DNA of 64,000 nucleotides from Chloroflexota bacterium (GTDB taxonomy: Bacteria; Chloroflexota; Dormibacteria; Dormibacterales; Dormibacteraceae), in assembly GCA_005880695.1 (NCBI GenBank), contig VBGR01000032.1, positions 56,592 through 120,591 on the forward strand, given 5' to 3'. The notes under the pieces are model-generated. The model searched no databases. It worked only from the letters and a program-made list of their open reading frames with translations, and was not told the origin of the DNA. A program made the translations under genes and the position numbers. Each line of letters begins with the position of its first letter. Within the stretch, counting starts at the first letter, position 1. This document shows positions 57,686 to 64,000 of this stretch, piece after piece.

Positions 57686-58867
57686 TTAGCGTCCGACCTC
57701 CACCCGGCGCCCTTCTCGGGCGGACTCCAGGATGGCGTCGCAGATGACCGCCGCCCGGTAGCCGTCTTCGAAGGTGGCGCCGAGAGGCGCCACGTCGCGG
57801 TCGTTGGCGATGGCGTCCAGCAGGTGCGCGATCTCGTGCACGAAGGTATGCTCCCAGCCGATCACGTGCCCCGGCGGCCACCAGTTCTTGATGAAAGGAT
57901 GCTCGGGCTCGGTGACCAGCACCTCGGTCCAACCCTTGGTCTCGGGGCGGCCGTCGCCCCGATAGAGGTTGAGCTCGTTGAGACGCTCCAGGTCGAAGCT
58001 GAGCGACGCCCTGGAGCCGTTGATCTCGAACCCCATGTGGTTTTTGCGGCCGAGCGCCAGGCGGGTCGCCTCGAGCGTGCCTGTGGCACCCCCCTCGAGC
58101 TCGATCGCGGCCGCGAAGGTGTCGTCAACGTCCACCGGCGCGCGCTTGCCACCCGCCGCTGCACGCGCTCCGCGGGGAACCTTTGATGCGGTGGGCAGCG
58201 GGCGCTCCTTGATGAAAGTCCTGGTCAGCGCCGCGACTGACTTCAGCTCCCCGACCAGGAAGCGGGCGAGGTCGACGACGTGGGCGCCCAGGTCACCGAG
58301 CGCGCCGCTGCCGGCCGCCTTCCGATCCAGCCGCCAGACGCGGGGAAACTCGGGGTCTGTGATCCAGTCCTGCAGGTAGTGCGCCCGGAAGTGGCGGATC
58401 TCGCCCAGCTCGCCGGCCCGGATCAGCTCGTACGCCTGGCGGACCGCCGGCACGAACCGGTAGTTGAAGGCGACCATGTGCTTGACGTGGGCCCGGCTGG
58501 CGGCGGCCAGCATCTGCTTGGCCTCGGCCCCGTCGCGCGCCAGCGGCTTCTCGCAGAGGAGGTGCTTGCCAGCCTTAGCGCCCGCGATGCAAGGCGCGGC
58601 GTGCACGTCGTTGGGGCCGCCGTTGTCGAGCAGCGCGACGGCGGGATCGGCCACCAGCTGCCGCCAGTCGGTGTAGGACTTGCGAAAGCCGTAGCGTTCA
58701 GCAGCCTCTCGGACGGCGACCGCGTCCCGCCCCGCGATGGCCTCCAGGCGGGGCAGCGCCGGCGGCGGCTGGATCATGTAGGGCAGCGTCCTGTAAGCGT
58801 TCACGTGAGCCTTGCCCATGAAGGCGTAGCCGAGCATCCCGACGCCGATCTCGGTCAATGCGTCCAC
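57686..58867 (-). CDS. Gfo/Idh/MocA family oxidoreductase
   Basis: The 393-residue NAD(P)-dependent enzyme has the Rossmann start GVGMLGYAFMGKAHVNAY and the catalytic-core motif CEKPLARDGAEAKQML (EKP near residue 100). The C-terminal domain has LGDLGAHVVDLARF. Such enzymes oxidise or epimerise sugars and inositols. The gene overlaps the TIM-barrel isomerase gene upstream by 13 bp and is co-transcribed with it; together they suggest inositol- or sugar-like catabolism. The GTG start is at 58867. Confidence 0.85.
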   Translation of the reverse strand: MDALTEIGVGMLGYAFMGKAHVNAYRTLPYMIQPPPALPRLEAIAGRDAVAVREAAERYGFRKSYTDWRQLVADPAVALLDNGGPNDVHAAPCIAGAKAGKHLLCEKPLARDGAEAKQMLAAASRAHVKHMVAFNYRFVPAVRQAYELIRAGELGEIRHFRAHYLQDWITDPEFPRVWRLDRKAAGSGALGDLGAHVVDLARFLVGELKSVAALTRTFIKERPLPTASKVPRGARAAAGGKRAPVDVDDTFAAAIELEGGATGTLEATRLALGRKNHMGFEINGSRASLSFDLERLNELNLYRGDGRPETKGWTEVLVTEPEHPFIKNWWPPGHVIGWEHTFVHEIAHLLDAIANDRDVAPLGATFEDGYRAAVICDAILESAREGRRVEVGR

Positions 58868-59829
58868 CAGGCCTCAGCGAGTGGCGGCTCACTCGGCATG
58901 ATCTGACGCAGGAAGGCGACGCATTTGCGAAAGCCTTCGTCGACCGAGAAAAGAGCGTCCTCATGCTCGATCGAGAGCGCGCCCTCATAGCCCGCCAGGC
59001 GAAGCGCCGTCAGGATGCGCTTCCAGTCGATCTCGCCGTGTCCGTAGCCGACCGTCCGGAAAACCCACGAGCGGCGCCCGACCTGGTCCAGCGGCGTCGT
59101 GTCGAGAACCCCGTTGCGAGCCGTGTTGACCGGGTCGATGGCGGTGTCCTTGGCGTGGACGTGGTGGAGAGCGCCGGCCCGGCCAATCTCGGCGATCGCG
59201 ACCGGAACGTCGATGCCCTGCCAGAAGAGGTGGCTGGGATCGAAGTTGGCGCCGACCGCATCCCCGCAGGCCTCGCGCAGGCGCAGCAGCGTGGCGGGGT
59301 TGTAGACGACGAAGCCTGGATGCATCTCAAAACCAAGGCGGACGCCGCGCTCGGCCGCGAAGGCCGCCTCGGCCTTCCAGTAGGGGATGACCTTCTCCCG
59401 CCACTGCCAGTCCAGCACCTCCTGGAAATCGGTCGGCCAGGCGCAGGTGACCCAGTTCGGGAAGCGCGCCTGGTCGGAGTCGCCAGGACAGCCGCTGAAG
59501 AGGTTGACACAGGGCACTTCCAGCTTCTGGGCCAGCTCCACGGCCCGCCGGTAGACCGCGTGGCTGGCCTGCGCGATCTCGGTCCGAGGATGGAGTGGAT
59601 TGCCGTGGCAGGCGAGGGCGCTGACCTCGAGCCCGCGGCTGGCGATCGCTTGCTGGAGTCTTTTGCGGCTGCTTTCGGATTCGAGCAGCTCGGCCGCCTT
59701 CAGGTGGGCGTCGCCCGGGTAGTTGCCGGCCCCGAGTTCGACGCAGTCGAGCCCGGCCTCCTTGACGATGTCGAGGACGGCCTCCAGCGGGCGGTCGGCG
59801 TAGAGGGCGGTGAGGACCCCAAGCTTCAT
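58855..59829 (-). CDS. sugar phosphate isomerase/epimerase (IolE-like TIM barrel)
   Basis: The 324-residue TIM-barrel enzyme has metal residues in LGFEMHPGFVVYN, VGANFDPSHLFW, HHVHAKDT and LSIEHEDALF. The opening MKLGVLTALYADRPLEAVLDI is typical of the xylose isomerase-like group. It is the first gene of a two-gene unit with the Gfo/Idh oxidoreductase. Such pairs are common in myo-inositol or keto-sugar pathways, but no iolB, iolC or iolD gene is seen, so the substrate stays open. Confidence 0.85.
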   Translation of the reverse strand: MKLGVLTALYADRPLEAVLDIVKEAGLDCVELGAGNYPGDAHLKAAELLESESSRKRLQQAIASRGLEVSALACHGNPLHPRTEIAQASHAVYRRAVELAQKLEVPCVNLFSGCPGDSDQARFPNWVTCAWPTDFQEVLDWQWREKVIPYWKAEAAFAAERGVRLGFEMHPGFVVYNPATLLRLREACGDAVGANFDPSHLFWQGIDVPVAIAEIGRAGALHHVHAKDTAIDPVNTARNGVLDTTPLDQVGRRSWVFRTVGYGHGEIDWKRILTALRLAGYEGALSIEHEDALFSVDEGFRKCVAFLRQIMPSEPPLAEAWWTH

Positions 59830-59903
59830 GGCATGACTTCCTCCAGCAAGCGCACTCGGCGCGGCGCGTCAAACGCCGCCGCAGCTAGGCTACCCTCTGG
59901 GCG

Positions 59904-60305
59904 ATCAGCGAAGCCCTCTTCGAACAGCTCGAGTACATCTACTCTCCCAGCCGCGACGTTGCCGCCGATGCCGCCTATTTCGTCGATGTCCTCGGGGCGA
60001 GGCTGGTGTTTGCGGTCGAGGGGATGGGCGCACGCGTGGCGATGCTCGAACTCGCGGCAGGCCCGCCGCACCTGCTCCTGGCCGACCATGTGGAGGGCGA
60101 CCGGCCCATCCTCATCTACCGGGTTGCGAATCTCCAGAAGGCGATGAAGGAGCTCGCCGGGCGCGGCTGGCAGCGGGGCCTGACGATCGAGATCCCGCCA
60201 GGTCCGGTCTGCTCCTTCACGACGCCTGGCGGGCACCGGCTGGCCCTGTTCGAGGCCGCTCGCCCAGAGGTGCTCCGGCACTTCGAGGGCCGGAAGGACT
60301 TCTAG
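59904..60305 (+). CDS. VOC/glyoxalase-family protein, start codon unclear
   Basis: The frame encodes about 133 residues of a single vicinal-oxygen-chelate domain. LEYIYSPSRDVAADAAYFVDVLGARLVF is the first beta-alpha-beta unit, HLLLADHVEGDRP lies in the middle, and FTTPGGHRLALFE ends it. Homology clearly begins before the first canonical start (GTG 60006). Between it and the in-frame TAG at 59886 there is no ATG, GTG or TTG. I place the start at ATC 59904, the first codon that gives a normal N-terminus. TAGGCT at 59886-59891 could be a -10 box. It ends 3 bp from the convergent GH65 gene. Confidence 0.55.
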   Translation: MSEALFEQLEYIYSPSRDVAADAAYFVDVLGARLVFAVEGMGARVAMLELAAGPPHLLLADHVEGDRPILIYRVANLQKAMKELAGRGWQRGLTIEIPPGPVCSFTTPGGHRLALFEAARPEVLRHFEGRKDF

Positions 60306-60308
60306 CCT

Positions 60309-62396
60309 TCAGCCCGGAACCAGCTCGGCGCGCTCCGCTCCATGACGGGCCCGCAAGCCGATTGGTGCGCCCCGAATCCAGAGCCTTTCCACTTCAACCG
60401 AATCCCAGAGGGACGGCATGCAAACGGGGCGCGCCGGCCAGCTCCCCGGATCGTCGGGGCTCGGCTGCAGCCCGGGCAGCTCGAGGAGAAGGGTGTGCAG
60501 CAGCCCGCCCAGGTTGGCGAAGAAAGGGCCTGTGACCGGCTTGTCCGGGTAGCGGGTCCGGCTGAACTCGTTCGGGTCCAAGAAAGGCTCGTTTACGAAC
60601 TCGGAGTAGCCGGCCTCATAGAGGCTGGCGGCCCGGTCGCGATCTCCGAGCCAGGCGGCGAACGCGCCGAGCGGCGCGCTCATCATCGGGTGGCCGAGGT
60701 AAGGCTCGACCCGGTCCAGGTAGAAAGCGATGGTGGCCTGCTCCTGTCCCGGCGGCAGCCGCTCGCCGAAGACCAGCAGCGCCGCCAGCGTTTCCGGGGT
60801 GGCTCCGACCGGGCCTGGCTCGGCGGTGCTGAACCGCTCGTGGTTGAGGATGACGCCGGTCTCGGCGTCGGTCGGAATGTAGAAACGCTCGGCGGCCTGG
60901 CGCCAATGCTCGCCGCCCCCGGACCGGCTCAGCCGGTGCGCCGCCCGGGCCGCCTCCCGCAGCGTCGCCGCCGCTGCCAGGTTCACATAAGAGCTGTTGT
61001 CGATCGGCTGCTCACGTCCTTCGGCGATCCCCAAGGTGCGCAGGATCTCGAGCCCTCGGGGTGTTTTTGACGCGCGGCTCAGAATCCAGCGGGCCACGCC
61101 GGACAGGACCGGCCAGGCCTGGTCGCGCAAGAAGTCCTCGTCGCCGGTGATCTGCCAGTAGAGGGCAAAGGCCCGCGCCACGGCCATGTTCACGTGCTCC
61201 TCCAGGTTCACCACGGTTGTGTCGGTGCGCAGGACCTCGTGACCGTGCAGCGGGCTGCTCGCCCACGGGAATTGGATGCCCAGGCGCCCGCGGAGGGCGG
61301 CGTTGTCCTCCGCAGCGGTCAGGCCGCGGCTCCGAAAACTGAGCAGCGCGGCCGCGGCCTCGGGATCGGTCAGGAGCAGAGGCGGAAAGGCGAACGCTTC
61401 GATATCCCACATGACGTGGCCGCGGTAGTAGTGGTAGTTGGGCCAGTAGGCGAGCCCGAACATCGAGGTGCTGAAGAGCGAAGACGCGTGCGCGGACGCG
61501 TGCAGGTAGAAAAAAGCCGCATCAACAAGTCCCTGCCAGCGCCGCTCGGCGCCGCCGAGAACTACGCGACCCTTCCAGAGTTCGTTCCAGGCGCGCTGGT
61601 TCTCTGCGCGAAGCTCCTCGAAACCCAGGAGCGCCCCGACTGTCGCCAGACGGGTCGCCTGGCGGTGGGGCTCCTGATGCAGCTGGCTGCAGACGAGACT
61701 GGTGAGCTGCCGGAGCCGGTACTTCCGCCCAGGTCGCGCCGCCACCTCGTAAGTTGTCTCGAGGGGCATCAGCAGGGTTTCGTCGAGGCTGCGCCGGGGA
61801 GCCTCGTCGCCGGCGAAATCCGTGTGATAAGCGGCACCGCAGCTGGTCAACCCGCCCCAGGCCTCCCACTGCAGGCAGCCATCTACCAGCGGGTTCCCGG
61901 CGCCCGGAATCCTGGTCTCGCGGTTGAGCCAGCGGCCGGGCACACCTGTCGGATCGACCATGGCCGACAGCCGCAGGCGGCAGGCCGCCGTCACCTCCGC
62001 GACGATCTCCTGGACCACCAGCGAAGGCTGCGAGCGGCTGCAGAAGGTGAGCACCTCGAGGATCACGTCGGCGTCTTTCCCGGCGAACTTGAAGCGCGTG
62101 CGCAGCTCGCCGGCGCCGAAGTCGTAGACCTGCTCCAGGAGCTGCGCGCGTTGCGGCAGGGCCTGCAGCGAATAGCCGTCGACGCCCACGTCACCGGCCA
62201 GTGGGTATGGTGCCCGCGAGAATCCCACCACGCGTTCGTCGGCCTGGATCGAGGCCAGCCCGTCCAGCGTTGCTATGCCGCCGAGGAGGGGAAACGGGCC
62301 GGCCCGGAGCCCGATCATCCCGTTCGAAAGGTAGGCAGGAATGTATTCCGGGCGCCAGTCGGTGACCGGCTGCGGGCTGCTGGGGCTGCCAGGCAT
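60309..62396 (-). CDS. glycoside hydrolase family 65-like protein
   Basis: The 695-residue protein resembles GH65 maltose/trehalose/kojibiose phosphorylases and related alpha-glucosidases. An N-terminal beta-sandwich (about 1-270, LSNGMIGLRAGPF) precedes the (alpha/alpha)6 barrel (about 300-640), with YRGHVMWDIEAFAFPPLLL as the family's hallmark loop. No secretion signal is seen, so it acts inside the cell, perhaps on trehalose or another alpha-glucoside. Whether it is a phosphorylase or a hydrolase is not decided by the visible motifs. It faces the YukD-MinD gene across 104 bp that hold only promoter-like sequence (TAGGGT on both strands). Confidence 0.8.
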   Translation of the reverse strand: MPGSPSSPQPVTDWRPEYIPAYLSNGMIGLRAGPFPLLGGIATLDGLASIQADERVVGFSRAPYPLAGDVGVDGYSLQALPQRAQLLEQVYDFGAGELRTRFKFAGKDADVILEVLTFCSRSQPSLVVQEIVAEVTAACRLRLSAMVDPTGVPGRWLNRETRIPGAGNPLVDGCLQWEAWGGLTSCGAAYHTDFAGDEAPRRSLDETLLMPLETTYEVAARPGRKYRLRQLTSLVCSQLHQEPHRQATRLATVGALLGFEELRAENQRAWNELWKGRVVLGGAERRWQGLVDAAFFYLHASAHASSLFSTSMFGLAYWPNYHYYRGHVMWDIEAFAFPPLLLTDPEAAAALLSFRSRGLTAAEDNAALRGRLGIQFPWASSPLHGHEVLRTDTTVVNLEEHVNMAVARAFALYWQITGDEDFLRDQAWPVLSGVARWILSRASKTPRGLEILRTLGIAEGREQPIDNSSYVNLAAAATLREAARAAHRLSRSGGGEHWRQAAERFYIPTDAETGVILNHERFSTAEPGPVGATPETLAALLVFGERLPPGQEQATIAFYLDRVEPYLGHPMMSAPLGAFAAWLGDRDRAASLYEAGYSEFVNEPFLDPNEFSRTRYPDKPVTGPFFANLGGLLHTLLLELPGLQPSPDDPGSWPARPVCMPSLWDSVEVERLWIRGAPIGLRARHGAERAELVPG

Positions 62397-62500
62397 TTCC
62401 GTATTAAACCCTACAGTCTGAGTATCACTTTAAGTTGACCGGAGGGTATGGCGAACTTTCGCTCGGATGGCGTAGGGTAGCCGCCGCAGAGGTTGAGACC

Positions 62501-63802
62501 ATGAGCTCGGAGCAGCTACTTCTGACCGTCGACTCCGGCAGCCGGCGGGTGGAAGTGGTGCTCCCCACGGACACCCCGATCGCCGAGCTGGTGCCGCGCC
62601 TCCTGGAGGTCTGCGGCATCCCGCCTGCCGGCGAGGCTGGCGACCGGTCGCAATGGGTGCTGGCGCTCCCCGATGGCGAAGTGCTGCTCGGGAACCGCAC
62701 GCTCAGCCAGTACGACCTCGGCGAGGAGTCGCTGATCCAGCTGCGCGACGTCGTCGGCGCCCCCCTCCAGCCGGCGCCGCCGACCGATTCCACCGCGGAC
62801 ACGCCGCGGCCGGTCGCCCGCCGGGTCAAGCTGCCACCGCCGACGGCCCTCCCGCGGCGGCTGCAAGCTATGGGTGAGGCGCTGGTGGCGCCCGGTCCGA
62901 GCCGGAAATCGGGCGAGCTGGCGGCGGCCGCAAGCGCCGAGCGACTCCGGATCCCGCGCACGCACTCGGCCCTGGAGCGCGCCCGCGGCGCCTGGCACGA
63001 CAGCGACTATCGGAGCCAGCTCGACGAGATGATCTCCGCGCCCCGCCTGACCAGGTGCGCGACGATCGCGGTGATCTCGCCGAAGGGCGGCGTCGGCAAG
63101 ACCACGACCGCGGCTCTGTTGGGAACGCTGCTGGCGATGATCCGGAGCGACCGTGTCATCGCGGTGGATAGCAACCCGGATTACGGCACGCTGGGCCGCT
63201 CGCTGGCGCCCGAGCACCCGATCTTCGTCGATGACCTGCTGGACGTGATCCACCAGCCGGCACTCACCGTGACCATGCTGGAGCGCTGCCTCGGGCGCGC
63301 CTCGCATGGCCTCCTCGTCCTGCCCGCGCCGACCGAGCCCGAGCGCATGGAGAAGCTGGACCATGACGCCTACGACCGCGTCATCCGCCGCCTCCAGGAG
63401 CTGGCCGGCATCATCGTGCTGGATTGCGGGGCCGGCCTCCAGGACCAGGCGACGCGCGCGGCCATGGAGGCCGCGGACCAGCTGGTGCTGGTCTCCGACG
63501 CGGAGCCGCCCACCGCCAGCCTTGTCGCCGGAGCGGCGTTGCGGCTGGCGGGCTCGAGCTCCTTCACGGTTGTCGTGAACAAGGTCCCCCGATCCGGCGG
63601 TCGCCTTGACCTGGGGCACCTGGCCGAAGATCTTGGAGCGGCGCGCGGCCTGATCCGGATCAACCAGGACGTCGAAGCCGCGGCTCGCGTCGCCGACGGG
63701 GAGTTCAGCTGGGACACCGCACCCGAGGCCTGGCAGGTCGCTCTCAGGGAGCTGGCCGCCGTCCTCGCCGTCGACTGGGAAGACCTCGGCCTCACCGCCT
63801 GA
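62501..63802 (+). CDS. YukD-like ubiquitin fold fused to MinD/ParA-type ATPase
   Basis: The 433-residue protein has an N-terminal ubiquitin-like domain (about 1-82, LLLTVDSGSRRVEVVLPTDT, ending SLIQLRD) like YukD/EccD of type VII secretion. A disordered Pro-rich linker (about 85-150) follows, then a MinD/ParA-type P-loop ATPase (about 180-433) with deviant Walker A SPKGGVGKTTTAA, VIAVDSNPDYGTLG, LPAPTEPER and IIVLDCGAGLQDQ. EspI-like ESX ATPases have a similar plan. It may regulate a type VII-like secretion system encoded beyond the window. ATG 62501 follows GAGG; the TTG at 62435 is less likely. Confidence 0.75.
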   Translation: MSSEQLLLTVDSGSRRVEVVLPTDTPIAELVPRLLEVCGIPPAGEAGDRSQWVLALPDGEVLLGNRTLSQYDLGEESLIQLRDVVGAPLQPAPPTDSTADTPRPVARRVKLPPPTALPRRLQAMGEALVAPGPSRKSGELAAAASAERLRIPRTHSALERARGAWHDSDYRSQLDEMISAPRLTRCATIAVISPKGGVGKTTTAALLGTLLAMIRSDRVIAVDSNPDYGTLGRSLAPEHPIFVDDLLDVIHQPALTVTMLERCLGRASHGLLVLPAPTEPERMEKLDHDAYDRVIRRLQELAGIIVLDCGAGLQDQATRAAMEAADQLVLVSDAEPPTASLVAGAALRLAGSSSFTVVVNKVPRSGGRLDLGHLAEDLGAARGLIRINQDVEAAARVADGEFSWDTAPEAWQVALRELAAVLAVDWEDLGLTA

Positions 63803-63886
63803 CCGGCCCGCGCGCCCCGGAAGGCTGGTACCCGAGGTGGAAACCGAATTGACAAGATTCGTGTAAGAGAGAACGTTATTGGGGCG

Positions 63887-64000
63887 ATGGCGCGCCGGCT
63901 CCGGTGCCTATTCGTGCTGCCCCTGGTGTTGCTGCTCGCGCCTGCCCCGGCCCAGGCGAGCGCGCCGTTTGCGTTCGAGCCGGCCATGGAATCGGCGGCG
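63887..64000 (+). CDS. start of a secreted protein (runs off window)
   Basis: An ATG at 63887 opens a frame of 38 codons to the window edge. It reads as a signal peptide: basic MARRLRC, a hydrophobic core rich in Leu and Val (LPLVLLLAPAP), and a cut likely after AQAS. The rest is outside the window, so the function is not known. TTGACA at 63849-63854 lies upstream, without a clear -10. In type VII-like loci the gene beside a YukD-MinD protein often encodes a secreted protease or binding protein, but that is only a guess here. Confidence 0.5.
   Translation, partial: MARRLRCLFVLPLVLLLAPAPAQASAPFAFEPAMESAA

Noticed and set aside
58858..60147. 429-codon plus-strand frame opposite the isomerase
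   Set aside because: It covers a clear TIM-barrel gene in reverse and part of the VOC gene out of frame.

Overview
The window is GC-rich, densely packed bacterial chromosome. It has no rRNA or tRNA gene, no CRISPR array and no intact mobile element. Start codons are often GTG or TTG, adjacent genes commonly share ATGA, GTGA or TTGA overlaps, and several genes have a TANNNT box only 7-10 nt before the start codon, which suggests leaderless mRNAs. These habits, a Cys-rich leader peptide before the sulfur operon, an F420-type (LLM) oxidoreductase and a YukD-MinD protein point to an uncultured soil lineage near Actinobacteriota, Chloroflexota or Dormibacterota. The phylum is inferred, not proven.

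Layout. 1-3.3 kb: ATP-dependent DNA ligase and its MBL-fold nuclease partner, NAD(P)HX epimerase and a SufR-like regulator, with two small Cys-rich genes on the other strand. 3.4-7.6 kb: a small unknown gene, tyrosine recombinase, acyltransferase, Hsp20 and DEAD-box helicase. 7.8-15.5 kb: an ABC-2 exporter, an SsuABC/TauABC-like importer, and a divergent CitA/CitB-type two-component system. 15.5-19.3 kb: a candidate undescribed peptide system. It has three tandem paralogous peptides of 61-65 aa, a polytopic M50-type protease with an N-terminal PqqD-like (RRE-like) domain, a divergent secreted protein with paired CxxC repeats that share a motif with the peptide cores, and a LuxR-HTH/CAP fusion. 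19.4-28.5 kb: a complete sulfate assimilation operon (sulfite reductase, APS reductase, importer, APS kinase-ATP sulfurylase, siroheme synthase, HemC) behind a Cys-ending leader peptide and two hairpins that look like an attenuator.

28.7-33.1 kb: a secreted protein, then CheB, CheR-PAS and a PAS histidine kinase. 33.3-38.7 kb: PEP carboxylase, a small FDOR-like protein, a YwaF-like membrane protein and a glycogen-debranching-like glycosidase. 38.8-42.2 kb: a sugar acid (L-fucose-like) catabolic set. 42.2-48.2 kb: VWA, DUF58 and MoxR proteins, HtrA protease and acyl-CoA synthetase. 48.3-53.5 kb: a fused FtsE-FtsX protein next to a coiled-coil M23 peptidase, then small envelope proteins and a DUF3048 lipoprotein. 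53.5-62.4 kb: catabolic genes (FAD oxidase, P-loop kinase, LLM oxidoreductase, protocatechuate dioxygenase HG, Gfo/Idh oxidoreductase, TIM-barrel isomerase, VOC protein, GH65). 62.5-64 kb: a YukD-MinD ATPase and the start of a secreted protein.

The best candidates for new biology are the peptide/M50 locus, the Cys-leader attenuator and the single-chain FtsEX with its hydrolase.
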